A stretch of 64,000 nucleotides of DNA, from contig CAXHKT010000108.1 in the NCBI GenBank assembly GCA_964017195.1, forward strand, positions 310,001 to 374,000, written 5' to 3'. This document shows positions 22,301-35,600 of this stretch, piece by piece. Under the pieces are notes generated by a model. The model was given only the letters and a program-made list of their open reading frames with translations. It searched no databases and was not told the DNA's origin. Made by a program: the position numbers and the translations under genes. The DNA comes from Siderastrea radians. Its lineage: Eukaryota; Cnidaria; Anthozoa; Scleractinia; Rhizangiidae. Positions within the stretch are counted from its first letter, which is position 1. Each line of letters opens with the position of its first letter.

Positions 22301-24545
22301 ATATCGCGCTTTCTTTGTACTTTTGCACAAAAGGAATTTTTTTCGGATGGTCCCAAAGGGATTGAATGCATTTGGGAGCTTTGTGCATGCAGCCAAGAGC
22401 GCCAGTTAGCTTTTTGAGCTTTTTGGGGCCTGAGGGAAGGCCCCAAAATGAGGGTTTTTTCCACCTTATCGACAAAATCTCAGACTTTCTACACAATAAA
22501 CTGTTTTTTCTGATAGCCCCGAGGGATTTGCATTATTATTGGGCCAGTGCGCAGCCTTGCGCAGACAGATTGCGCAGATAAGAACACCTTTTTGAACCTC
22601 TGGGAATGCCCCAAAATGGGGTTTTTTCCCTAAGGATCGCACATATCGCGCTTTCTTTGTACTTTTGCACAAAAGGAATTTTTTTCGGATGTTCCCAAAG
22701 GGATTGAATGCAAGTGGGAGCTTTGTGCATGCAGCCGAGAGCGCCAGTTAGCTTTTTGAGCTTTTTGGGGCCTGAGGGAAGGCCCCAAAATATTGGTTTT
22801 TTCCACCTTATCGACAAAATCGCAGACTTTCTACACAATAAACTGTTTTTTCTGATAGCCCCGAGGGATTTGCATTATTATTGGGCCAGTGCGCAGCCTT
22901 GCGCAGACAGATTGCGCAGATAAGAACACCCTTTTGAGCCTCTGGGAATGCCCCAAAATGGGGTTTTTTCCTTAAGGATCGCACATATCGCGCTTTCTTT
23001 GTACTTTTGCACAAAAGAAATTTTTTTCGGATGGTCCCAAAGGGATTGAATGCATTTGGGAGCTTTGTGCATGCAGCCGAGAGCGCCAGTTAGCTTTTTG
23101 AGCTTTTTGGGGCCTGAGGGAAGGCCCCAAAATGGGGTTTTTTTCCACCTTATCGACAAAATCGCAGACTTTCTACACAATAAACTGTTTTTTCTGATAG
23201 CCCCGAGGGATTTGCATTATTATTGGGCCAGTGCGCTGCCTTGCGCAGACAGATTGCGCAGATAAGAACACCTTTTTGAGCCTCTGGGAATGCCCCAAAA
23301 TGGGGGTTTTTTCCCTAAGGATCGCACATATTGCGCTTTCTTTGTACTTTTGCACAAAAGGAATTTTTTTCGGATTGTCCCAAAGGGATTGAATGCATTT
23401 GGGAGCTTTGTGCATGCAGCCGAGAGCGCCAGTTAGCTTTTTGAGCTTTTTGGGGCCTGAGGGAAGGCCCCAAAATGGGGTTTTTTTCCACCTTATCGAC
23501 AAAATCGCAGACTTTCTACACAATAAACTGTTTTTTCTGATAGCCCCGAGGGATTTGCATTATTATTGGGCCAGTGCGCAGCCTTGCGCAGACAGATTGC
23601 GCAGATAAGAACACCTTTTTGAGCCTCTGGGAATGCCCCAAAATGGGGTTTTTTCCCTAAGGATCGCACATATCGCGCTTTCTTTGTACTTTTGCACACA
23701 AGGAATTTTTTTCGGATTGTCCCAAAGGGATTGAATGCATTTGGGAGCTTTGTGCATGCAGCCGAGAGCGCCAGTTAGCTTTTTGAGCTTTTTGGGGCCT
23801 GAGGGAAGGCCCCAAAATGGGGGTTTTTTCCACCTTATCGACAAAATCGCAGACTTTCTACACAATAAACTGATTTTTCTGATAGCCCCGAGGGATTTGC
23901 ATTATTATTGGGCCAGTGCGCAGCCTTGCGCAGACAGATTGCGCAGATAAGAACACCTTTTTGAGCCTCTGGGAATGCCCCAAAATGGGGTTTTTTCCCT
24001 AAGGATCGCACATATCGCGCTTTCTTTGTACTTTTGCACAAAAGGAATTTTTTTCGGATGGTCCCAAAGGGATTGAATGCATTTGGGAGCTTTGTGCATG
24101 CAGCCGAGAGCGCCAGTTAGCTTTTTGAGCTTTTTGGGGCCTGATGGAAGGCCCCAAAATGGGGGTTTTTTCCACCTTATCGACAAAATCGCAGACTTTC
24201 TACACAATAAACTGTTTTTTCTGATAGCCCCGAGGGATTTGCATTATTATTGGGCCAGTGCGCAGCCTTGCGCAGACAGATTGCGCAGATAAGAACACCT
24301 TTTTGAGCCTCTGGGAATGCCCCAAAATGGGGTTTTTTCCCTAAGGATCGCACATATCGCGCTTTCTTTGTACTTTTGCACAAAAGGAATTTTTTTCGGA
24401 TTGTCCCAAAGGGATTGAATGCATTTGGGAGCTTTGTGCATGCAGCCGAGAGCGCCAGTTAGCTTTTTGAGCTTTTTGGGGCCTGAGGGAAGGCCCCAAA
24501 ATGGGGTTTTTTTCCACCTTATCGACAAAATCGCAGACTTTCTAC
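15990..24545. repeat. 9-monomer HOR, 3079-3080-bp period, ~2.8 copies
   Basis: Copies start with the anchors at 16207, 19287 and 22366, each a CCAAGAG unit with AAAATCTCAG. The next unit in each has ATGCAAGTGGGAG and ATATTGG (16549, 19629, 22708), then AAAAGAAATT and GTGCGCTGCC, then CACATATTGCGC with GGATTGTCCC. Copies 2 and 3 run as a-b-c-d-e-f-g(-h-i). Copy 1 runs a-b-c-d-b-c-d-e-f: it contains a b-c-d duplication and lacks g-h-i, yet has the same total of nine units. Identity of copy 3 with copy 2 ends near 24545, where AATAAACTG becomes AATAACCTTC. Confidence 0.87.
16440..18520. repeat. 3-monomer HOR, 1027-bp period, two copies, nested in the 9-mer
   Basis: About 16440-17490 repeats at 17467-18520. 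Both copies carry ATGCAAGTGGGAG (16549 and 17576), CCCGAAAATATTGG, AACACCCTTTTGAG, AAAAGAAATT, AAAATGGCAG (about 17000 and 18027), GTGCGCTGCC and GGATTGTCCC. AAAATGGCAG is absent from the later 9-mer copies, which read AAAATCGCAG. The base change therefore predates this local duplication and is either private to copy 1 or lost elsewhere. Confidence 0.85.
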
Positions 24546-24569
24546 ACAATAACCTTCTTTTTCTGATAG

Positions 24570-27420
24570 CCCCGAGGGATTTGCATTATTATTGGGCCAG
24601 TGCGCAGCCTTGCGCAGACAGATTGCGCAGATAAGAACACCTTTTTGAGCCTCTGGGAATGCCCCAAAATGGGGTTTTTTCCCTAAGGATCGCAAAGATC
24701 GCGCTTTCTTTGTACTTTTGCACAAAAGGAATTTTTTTCGGATGGTCCCAAAGGGATTGAATGCATTTGGGAGCTTTGTGCATGCAGCCTAGAGCGCCAG
24801 TTAGCTTTTTGAGCTTTTTGGGGCCTGAGGGAAGGCCCCAAAATGGGTTTTTTTTCCACCTTATCGACAAAATCGCAGACTTTCTACACAATAAACTGTT
24901 TTTTCTGATAGCCCCGAGGGATTTGCATTATTATTGGGCCAGTGCGCTGCCTTGCGCAGACAGATTGCGCAGATAAGAACACCTTTTTGAGCCTCTGGGA
25001 ATGCCCCAAAATGGGGTTTTTTCCCTAAGGATCGCACATATTGCGCTTTCTTTGTACTTGTGCACAAAAGGATTTTTTTTCGGATTGTCCCAAAGGGATT
25101 GAATGCATTTGGGAGCTTTGTGCATGCAGCCGAGAGCGCCAGTTAGCTTTTTGAGCTTTTTGGGGCCTGAGGGAAGGCCCCAAAATGGGGTTTTTTTCAA
25201 CCTTATCGACAAAATCGCAGACTTTCTACACAATAAACTGTTTTTTCTGATAGCCCCGAGGGATTTGCATTATTATTGGGCCAGTGCGCAGCCTTGCGCA
25301 GACAGATTGCGCAGATAAGAACACCTTTTTGAGCCTCTGGGAATGCCCCAAAATGGGGTTTTTTCCCTAAGGATCGCACATATCGCGCTTTCTTTGTACT
25401 TTTGCACAAAAGGAATTTTTTTCGGATGGTCCCAAAGGGATTGAATGCATTTGGGAGCTTTGTGCATGCAGCCGAGAGCGCCAGTTAGCTTTTTGAGCTT
25501 TTTGGGGCCTGAGGGAAGGCCCCAAAATGGGGGTTTTTTCCACCTTATCGACAAAATCGCAGACTTTCTACACAATAAACTGTTTTTTCTGATAGCCCCG
25601 AGGGATTTGCATTATTATTGGGCCAGTGCGCAGCCTTGCGCAGACAGATTGCGCAGATAAGAACACCTTTTTGAGCCTCTGGGAATGCCCCAAAATGGGG
25701 TTTTTTCCCTAAGGATCGCACATATCGCGCTTTCTTTGTACTTTTGCACAAAAGGAATTTTTTTCGGATGGTCCCAAAGGGATTGAATGCATTTGGGAGC
25801 TTTGTGCATGCAGCCGAGAGCGCCAGTTAGCTTTTTGAGCTTTTTGGGGCCTGAGGGAAGGCCCCAAAATGGGGGTTTTTTCCACCTTATCGACAAAATC
25901 GCAGACTTTCTACACAATAAACTGTTTTTTCTGATAGCCCCGAGGGATTTGCATTATTATTGGGCCAGTGCGCAGCCTTGCGCAGACAGATTGCGCAGAT
26001 AAGAACACCTTTTTGAGCCTCTGGGAATGCCCCAAAATGGGGTTTTTTCCCTAAGGATCGCAAAGATCGCGCTTTCTTTGTACTTTTGCACAAAAGGAAT
26101 TTTTTTCGGATGGTCCCAAAGGGATTGAATGCATTTGGGAGCTTTGTGCATGCAGCCTAGAGCGCCAGTTAGCTTTTTGAGCTTTTTGGGGCCTGAGGGA
26201 AGGCCCCAAAATGGGTTTTTTTTCCACCTTATCGACAAAATCGCAGACTTTCTACACAATAAACTGTTTTTTCTGATAGCCCCGAGGGATTTGCATTATT
26301 ATTGGGCCAGTGCGCTGCCTTGCGCAGACAGATTGCGCAGATAAGAACACCTTTTTGAGCCTCTGGGAATGCCCCAAAATGGGGTTTTTTCCCTAAGGAT
26401 CGCACATATTGCGCTTTCTTTGTACTTGTGCACAAAAGGATTTTTTTTCGGATTGTCCCAAAGGGATTGAATGCATTTGGGAGCTTTGTGCATGCAGCCG
26501 AGAGCGCCAGTTAGCTTTTTGAGCTTTTTGGGGCCTGAGGGAAGGCCCCAAAATGGGGTTTTTTTCAACCTTATCGACAAAATCGCAGACTTTCTACACA
26601 ATAAACTGTTTTTTCTGATAGCCCCGAGGGATTTGCATTATTATTGGGCCAGTGCGCAGCCTTGCGCAGACAGATTGCGCAGATAAGAACACCTTTTTGA
26701 GCCTCTGGGAATGCCCCAAAATGGGGTTTTTTCCCTAAGGATCGCACATATCGCGCTTTCTTTGTACTTTTGCACAAAAGGAATTTTTTTCGGATGGTCC
26801 CAAAGGGATTGAATGCATTTGGGAGCTTTGTGCATGCAGCCGAGAGCGCCAGTTAGCTTTTTGAGCTTTTTGGGGCCTGAGGGAAGGCCCCAAAATGGGG
26901 GTTTTTTCCACCTTATCGACAAAATCGCAGACTTTCTACACAATAAACTGTTTTTTCTGATAGCCCCGAGGGATTTGCATTATTATTGGGCCAGTGCGCA
27001 GCCTTGCGCAGACAGATTGCGCAGATAAGAACACCTTTTTGAGCCTCTGGGAATGCCCCAAAATGGGGTTTTTTCCCTAAGGATCGCACATATCGCGCTT
27101 TCTTTGTACTTTTGCACAAAAGGAATTTTTTTCGGATGGTCCCAAAGGGATTGAATGCATTTGGGAGCTTTGTGCATGCAGCCGAGAGCGCCAGTTAGCT
27201 TTTTGAGCTTTTTGGGGCCTGAGGGAAGGCTCCAAAATGGGGGTTTTTTCCACCTTATCGACAAAATCGCAGACTTTCTACACAATAAACTGTTTTTTCT
27301 GATAGCCCCGAGGGATTTGCATTATTATTGGGCCAGTGCGCAGCCTTGCGCAGACAGATTGCGCAGATAAGAACACCTTTTTGAGCCTCTGGGAATGCCC
27401 CAAAATGGGGTTTTTTCCCT
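24570..27420. repeat. 4-monomer HOR, 1368-bp period, ~2.1 copies
   Basis: About 24570-26050 repeats at 25938-27420. Diagnostic shared changes are ATCGCAAAGATCGCG (24690 and 26058), CAGCCTAGAGC (24786 and 26154), GTGCGCTGCC (about 24944 and 26312), TGTACTTGTGCAC (25053 and 26421) and TTTTTTTCAACC (25196 and 26564). The right limit is where CACATATCGCG replaces the AAAGATC form. One late difference is AGGCTCC at about 27228 against AGGCCCC. Confidence 0.85.
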
Positions 27421-29290
27421 AAGGATCGCACATATCGCGCTTTCTTTGTACTTTTGCACAAAAAGGAATTTTTTTCGGATGGTCCCAAAGGGATTGAATG
27501 CATTTGGGAGCTTTGTGCATGCAGCCGAGAGCGCCAGTTAGCTTTTTGAGCTTTTTGGGGCCTGAGGGAAGGCCCCAAAATGGGGTTTTTTTCCACCTTA
27601 TCGACAAAATCGCAGACTTTCTACACAATAACCTTTTTTTTCTGATAGCCCCGAGGGATTTGCATTATTATTGGGCCAGTGCGCAGCCTTGCGCAGACAG
27701 ATTGCGCAGATAAGAACACCTTTTTGAGCCTCTGGGAATGCCCCAAAATGGGGTTTTTTCCCTAAGGATCGCACAGATCGCGCTTTCTTTGTACTTTTGC
27801 ACAAAAGGAATTTTTTTCGGATGGTCCCAAAGGGATTGAATGCATTTGGGAGCTTTGTGCATGCAGCCTAGAGCGCCAGTTAGCTTTTTGAGCTTTTTGG
27901 GGCCTGAGGGAAGGCCCCAAAATGGGTTTTTTTTCCACCTTATCGACAAAATCGCAGACTTTCTACACAATAAACTGTTTTTTCTGATAGCCCCGAGGGA
28001 TTTGCATTATTATTGGGCCAGTGCGCTGCCTTGCGCAGACAGATTGCGCAGATAAGAACACCTTTTTGAGCCTCTGGGAATGCCCCAAAATGGGGTTTTT
28101 TCCCTAAGGATCGCACATATTGCGCTTTCTTTGTACTTTTGCACAAAAGGATTTTTTTTCGGATTGTCCCAAAGGGATTGAATGCATTTGGGAGCTTTGT
28201 GCATGCAGCCGAGAGCGCCAGTTAGCTTTTTGAGCTTTTTGGGGCCTGAGGGAAGGCCCCAAAATGGGGGTTTTTTCCACCTTATCGACAAAATCGCAGA
28301 CTTTCTACACAATAAACTGTTTTTTCTGATAGCCCCGAGGGATTTGCATTATTATTGGGCCAGTGCGCAGCCTTGCGCAGACAGATTGCGCAGATAAGAA
28401 CACCTTTTTGAGCCTCTGGGAATGCCCCAAAATGGGGTTTTTTCCCTAAGGATCGCACATATCGCGCTTTCTTTGTACTTTTGCACAAAAAGGAATTTTT
28501 TTCGGATGGTCCCAAAGGGATTGAATGCATTTGGGAGCTTTGTGCATGCAGCCGAGAGCGCCAGTTAGCTTTTTGAGCTTTTTGGGGCCTGAGGGAAGGC
28601 CCCAAAATGGGGTTTTTTTCCACCTTATCGACAAAATCGCAGACTTTCTACACAATAAACTGTTTTTTCTGATAGCCCCGAGGGATTTGCATTATTATTG
28701 GGCCAGTGCGCAGCCTTGCGCAGACAGATTGCGCAGATAAGAACACCTTTTTGAGCCTCTGGGAATGCCCCAAAATGGGGTTTTTTCCCTAAGGATCGCA
28801 CAGATCGCGCTTTCTTTGTACTTTTGCACAAAAGGAATTTTTTTCGGATGGTCCCAAAGGGATTGAATGCATTTGGGAGCTTTGTGCATGCAGCCTAGAG
28901 CGCCAGTTAGCTTTTTGAGCTTTTTGGGGCCTGAGGGAAGGCCCCAAAATGGGTTTTTTTTCCACCTTATCGACAAAATCGCAGACTTTCTACACAATAA
29001 ACTGTTTTTTCTGATAGCCCCGAGGGATTTGCATTATTATTGGGCCAGTGCGCTGCCTTGCGCAGACAGATTGCGCAGATAAGAACACCTTTTTGAGCCT
29101 CTGGGAATGCCCCAAAATGGGGTTTTTTCCCTAAGGATCGCACATATTGCGCTTTCTTTGTACTTTTGCACAAAAGGATTTTTTTTCGGATTGTCCCAAA
29201 GGGATTGAATGCATTTGGGAGCTTTGTGCATGCAGCCGAGAGCGCCAGTTAGCTTTTTGAGCTTTTTGGGGCCTGAGGGAAGGCCCCAAA
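27240..29290. repeat. 3-monomer HOR, 1027-bp period, two copies
   Basis: About 27240-28262 repeats at 28267-29290. Shared markers are CACAAAAAGGAATT (27456 and 28483), CACAGATCGCG (27772 and 28799), CAGCCTAGAGC (27865 and 28892), the G3/T8 junction, GTGCGCTGCC and GGATTGTCCC. The first copy has AATAACCTTTTTTTTCTG near 27627 where the second has AATAAACTGTTTTTTCTG, so one of them was altered after the duplication. Confidence 0.82.
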
Positions 29291-29654
29291 ATGGGCTTTT
29301 TTTCAACCTTATCGACAAAATCGCAGACTTTCTACACAATAAACTGTTTTTTCTGATAGCCCCGAGGGATTTGCATTATTATTGGGCCAGTGCGCAGCCT
29401 TGCGCAGACAGATTGCGCAGATAAGAACACCTTTTTGAGCCTCTGGGAATGCCCCAAAATGGGGTTTTTTCCCTAAGGATCGCACATATCGCGCTTTCTT
29501 TGTACTTTTGCACAAAAGGAATTTTTTTCGGATGGTCCCAAAGGGATTGAATGCATTTGGGAGCTTTGTGCATGCAGCCGAGAGCGCCAGTTAGCTTTTT
29601 GAGCTTTTTGGGGCCTGAGGGAAGGCCCCAAAATGGGGGTTTTTTCCACCTTAT

Positions 29655-32600
29655 CGACAAAATCGCAGACTTTCTACACAATAAACTGTTTTTTCTGATA
29701 GCCCCGAGGGATTTGCATTATTATTGGGCCAGTGCGCAGCCTTGCGCAGACAGATTGCGCAGATAAGAACACCTTTTTGAGCCTCTGGGAATGCCCCAAA
29801 ATGGGGTTTTTTCCCTAAGGATCGCACATATCGCGCTTTCTTTGTACTTTTGCACAAAAGGAATTTTTTTCGGATGGTCCCAAAGGGATTGAATGCATTT
29901 GGGAGCTTTGTGCATGCAGCCGAGAGCGCCAGTTAGCTTTTTGAGCTTTTTGGGGCCTGAGGGAAGGCCCCAAAATGGGGGTTTTTTCCACCTTATCGAC
30001 AAAATCGCAGACTTTCTACACAATAAACTGTTTTTTCTGATAGCCCCGAGGGATTTGCATTATTATTGGGCCAGTGCGCAGCCTTGCGCAGACAGATTGC
30101 GCAGATAAGAACACCTTTTTGAGCCTCTGGGAATGCCCCAAAATGGGGTTTTTTCCCTAAGGATCGCACATATCGCGCTTTCTTTGTACTTTTGCACAAA
30201 AAGGAATTTTTTTGGGATGGTCCCAAAGGGATTGAATGCATTTGGGAGCTTTGTGCATGCAGCCGAGAGCGCCAGTTAGCTTTTTGAGCTTTTTGGGGCC
30301 TGAGGGAAGGCCCCAAAATGGGGTTTTTTTCCACCTTATCGACAAAATCGCAGACTTTCTACACAATAACCTTTTTTTTCTGATAGCCCCGAGGGATTTG
30401 CATTATTATTGGGCCAGTGCGCAGCCTTGCGCAGACAGATTGCGCAGATAAGAACACCTTTTTGAGCCTCTGGGAATGCCCCAAAATGGGGTTTTTTCCC
30501 TAAGGATCGCACAGATCGCGCTTTCTTTGTACTTTTGCACAAAAGGAATTTTTTTCGGATGGTCCCAAAGGGATTGAATGCATTTGGGAGCTTTGTGCAT
30601 GCAGCCGAGAGCGCCAGTTAGCTTTTTGAGCTTTTTGGGGCCTGAGGGAAGGCCCCAAAATGGGTTTTTTTTCCACCTTATCGACAACATCGCAGACTTT
30701 CTACACAATAAACTGTTTTTTCTGATAGCCCCGAGGGATTTGCATTATTATTGGGCCAGTGCGCTGCCTTGCGCAGACAGATTGCGCAGATAAGAACACC
30801 TTTTTGAGCCTCTGGGAATGCCCCAAAATGGGGTTTTTTCCCTAAGGATCGCACATATTGCGCTTTCTTTGTACTTTTGCACAAAAGGAATTTTTTTCGG
30901 ATTGTCCCAAAGGGATTGAATGCATTTGGGAGCTTTGTGCATGCAGCCGAGAGCGCCAGTTAGCTTTTTGAGCTTTTTGGGGCCTGAGGGAAGGCCCCAA
31001 AATGGGGGTTTTTTCCACCTTATCGACAAAATCGCAGACTTTCTACACAATAAACTGTTTTTTCTGATAGCCCCGAGGGATTTGCATTATTATTGGGCCA
31101 GTGCGCAGCCTTGCGCAGACAGATTGCGCAGATAAGAACACCTTTTTGAGCCTCTGGGAATGCCCCAAAATGGGGTTTTTTCCCTAAGGATCGCACATAT
31201 CGCGCTTTCTTTGTACTTTTGCACAAAAGGAATTTTTTTCGGATGGTCCCAAAGGGATTGAATGCATTTGGGAGCTTTGTGCATGCAGCCGAGAGCGCCA
31301 GTTCGCTTTTTGAGCTTTTTGGGGCCTGAGGGAAGGCCCCAAAATGGGGGTTTTTTCCACCTTATCGACAAAATCGCAGACTTTCTACACAATAAACTGT
31401 TTTTTTCTGATAGCCCCGAGGGATTTGCATTATTATTGGGCCAGTGCGCAGCCTTGCGCAGACAAATTGCGCAGATAAGAACACCTTTTTGAGCCTCTGG
31501 GAATGCCCCAAAATGGGGTTTTTTCCCTAAGGATCGCACATATCGCGCTTTCTTTGTACTTTTGCACAAAAGGAATTTTTTTCGGATGGTCCCAAAGGGA
31601 TTGAATGCATTTGGGAGCTTTGTGCATGCAGCCGAGAGCGCGAATTAGCTTTTTGAGCTTTTTGGGGCCTGAGGGAAGGCCCCAAAATGGGGTTTTTTTC
31701 CACCTTATCGACAAAATCGCAGACTTTCTACACAATAAACTGTTTTTTCTGATAGCCCCGAGGGATTTGCATTATTATTGGGCCAGTGCGCAGCCTTGCG
31801 CGGACAGATTGCGCAGATAAGAACACCTTTTTGAGCCTCTGGGAATGCCGCAAAATGGGGGTTTTTCCCTAAGGATCGCACATATCGCGCTTTCTTTGTA
31901 CTTTTGCACAAAAGGAATTTTTTTCGGATGGTCCCAAAGGGATTGAATGCATTTGGGAGCTTTGTGCATGCAGCCGAGAGCGCCAGTTAGCTTTTTGAGC
32001 TTTTTGGGGCCTGAGGGAAGGCCCCAAAATGGGGTTTTTTCCACCTTATCGACAAAATCGCAGACTTTCTACACAATAAACTGTTTTTTCTGATAGCACC
32101 GAGGGATTTGCATTATTATTGGGCCAGTGCGCAGCCTTGCGCAGACAGATTGCGCAGATAAGAACACCTTTTTGAGCCTCTGGGAATGCCCCAAAATGGG
32201 GTTTTTTTCCCTAAGGATCGCACATATCGCGCTTTCTTTGTACTTTTGCACAAAAGGACTTTTTTTCGGATGGTCCCAAAGGGGTTGAATGCATTTGGGA
32301 GCTTTGTGCATGCAGCCGAGAGCGCCAGTTAGCTTTTTGAGCTTTTTGGGGCCTGAGGGAAGGCCCCAAAATGGGGTTTTTTTCCACCTTATCGACAAAA
32401 TCGCAGACTTTCTACACAATAAACTGTTTTTTCTGATAGCCCCGAGGGATTTGCATTATTATTGGGCCAGTGCGCAGCCTTGCGCAGACAGATTGCTCAG
32501 ATAAGAACACCTTTTTGAGCCTCTGGGAATGCCCCAAAATGGGGTTTTTTCCCTAAGGATCGCACATATCGCGCTTTCTTTGTACTTTTGCACAAAAAGG

Positions 32601-35600
32601 AATTTTTTTCGGATGGTCCCAAAGGGATTGAATGCATTTGGGAGCTTTGTGCATGCAGCCGAGAGCGCCAGTTAGCTTTTTGAGCTTTTTGGGGCCTGAG
32701 GGAAGGCCCCAAAATGGGGTTTTTTTCCACCTTATCGACAAAAGCGCAGACTTTCTACACAATAAACTGTTTTTTCTGATAGCCCCGAGGGATTTGCATT
32801 ATTATTGGGCCAGTGCGCAGCCTTGCGCAGACAGATTGCGCAGATAAGAACACCTTTTTGAGCCTCTGGGAATGCCCCAAAATGGGTTTTTTTCCCTAAG
32901 GATCGCACATATCGCGCTTTCTTTGTACTTTTGCACAAAAGGAATTTTTTTCGGATGGTCCCAAAGGGATTGAATGCATTTGGGAGCTTTGTGCATGCAG
33001 CCGAGAGCGCCAAATAGCTTTTTGAGCTTTTTGGGGCCTGAGGGAAGGCCCCAAAATGGGGTTTTTTTCCACCTTATCGACAAAATCGCAGACTTTCTAC
33101 ACAATAAACTGTTTTTTCTGATAGCCCCGAGGGATTTGCATTATTATTGGGCCAGTGCGCAGCCTTGCGCGGACAGATTGCGCAGATAAGAACACCTTTT
33201 TGAGCCTCTGGGAATGCCCCAAAATGGGGGTTTTTCCCTAAGGATCGCACATATCGCGCTTTCTTTGTACTTTTGCACAAAAGGAATTTTTTTCGGATGG
33301 TCCCAAAGGGATTGAATGCATTTGGGAGCTTTGTGCATGCAGCCGAGAGCGCCAGTTAGCTTTTTGAGCTTTTTGGGGCCTGAGGGAAGGCCCCAAAATG
33401 GGTTTTTTTTCCACCTTATCGACAAAATCGCAGACTTTCTACACAATAAACTGTTTTTTCTGATAGCCCCGAGGGATTTGCATTATTATTGGGCCAGTGC
33501 GCTGCCTTGCGCAGACAGATTGCGCAGATAAGAACACCTTTTTGAGCCTCTTGGAATGCCCCAAAATGGGGTTTTTTCCCTAAGGATCGCACATATTGCA
33601 CTTTCTTTGTACTTTTGCACAAAAGGAATTTTTTTCGGATTGTCCCAAAGGGATTGAATGCATTTGGGAGCTTTGTGCATGCAGCCGAGAGCGCCAGTTA
33701 GCTTTTTGAGCTTTTTGGGGCCTGAGGGAAGGCCCTAAAATGGGGTTTTTTTCAACCTTATCGACAAAATCGCAGACTTTCTACACAATAAACTGTTTTT
33801 TCTGATAGCCCCGAGGGATTTGCATTATTATTGGGCCAGTGCGCAGCCTTGCGCAGACAGATTGCGCAGATAAGAACACCTTTTTGAGCCTCTGGGAATG
33901 CCCCAAAATGGGGTTTTTTCCCTAAGGATCGCACATATCGCGCTTTCTTTGTACTTTTGCACAAAAGGAATTTTTTTCGGATGGTCCCAAAGGGATTGAA
34001 TGCATTTGGGAGCTTTGTGCATGCAGCCGAGAGCGCCAGTTAGCTTTTTGAGCTTTTTGGGGCCTGAGGGAAGGCCCCAAAATGGGGGTTTTTTCCACCT
34101 TATCGACAAAATCGCAGACTTTCTACACAATAAACTGTTTTTTCTGATAGCCCCGAGGGATTTGCATTATTATTGGGCCAGTGCGCAGCCTTGCGCAGAC
34201 AGATTGCGCAGATAAGAACACCTTTTTGAGCCTCTGGGAATGCCCCAAAATGGGGTTTTTTCCCTAAGGATCGCACATATCGCGCTTTCTTTGTACTTTT
34301 GCACAAAAAGGAATTTTTTTCGGATGGTCCCAAAGGGATTGAATGCATTTGGGAGCTTTGTGCATGCAGCCGAGAGCGCCAGTTAGCTTTTTGAGCTTTT
34401 TGGGGCCTGAGGGAAGGCCCCAAAATGGGGTTTTTTTCCACCTTATCGACAAAATCGCAGACTTTCTACACAATAACCTTTTTTTTCTGATAGCCCCGAG
34501 GGATTTGCATTATTATTGGGCCAGTGCGCAGCCTTGCGCAGACAGATTGCGCAGATAAGAACACCTTTTTGAGCCTCTGGGAATGCCCCAAAATGGGGTT
34601 TTTTCCCTAAGGATCGCACAGATCGCGCTTTCTTTGTACTTTTGCACAAAAGGAATTTTTTTCGGATGGTCCCAAAGGGATTGAATGCATTTGGGAGCTT
34701 TGTGCATGCAGCCGAGAGCGCCAGTTAGCTTTTTGAGCTTTTTGGGGCCTGAGGGAAGGCCCCAAAATGGGTTTTTTTTCCACCTTATCGACAACATCGC
34801 AGACTTTCTACACAATAAACTGTTTTTTCTGATAGCCCCGAGGGATTTGCATTATTATTGGGCCAGTGCGCTGCCTTGCGCAGACAGATTGCGCAGATAA
34901 GAACACCTTTTTGAGCCTCTGGGAATGCCCCAAAATGGGGTTTTTTCCCTAAGGATCGCACATATTGCGCTTTCTTTGTACTTTTGCACAAAAGGAATTT
35001 TTTTCGGATTGTCCCAAAGGGATTGAATGCATTTGGGAGCTTTGTGCATGCAGCCGAGAGCGCCAGTTAGCTTTTTGAGCTTTTTGGGGCCTGAGGGAAG
35101 GCCCCAAAATGGGGGTTTTTTCCACCTTATCGACAAAATCGCAGACTTTCTACACAATAAACTGTTTTTTCTGATAGCCCCGAGGGATTTGCATTATTAT
35201 TGGGCCAGTGCGCAGCCTTGCGCAGACAGATTGCGCAGATAAGAACACCTTTTTGAGCCTCTGGGAATGCCCCAAAATGGGGTTTTTTCCCTAAGGATCG
35301 CACATATCGCGCTTTCTTTGTACTTTTGCACAAAAGGAATTTTTTTCGGATGGTCCCAAAGGGATTGAATGCATTTGGGAGCTTTGTGCATGCAGCCGAG
35401 AGCGCCAGTTAGCTTTTTGAGCTTTTTGGGGCCTGAGGGAAGGCCCCAAAATGGGGGTTTTTTCCACCTTATCGACAAAATCGCAGACTTTCTACACAAT
35501 AAACTGTTTTTTTCTGATAGCCCCGAGGGATTTGCATTATTATTGGGCCAGTGCGCAGCCTTGCGCAGACAGATTGCGCAGATAAGAACACCTTTTTGAG

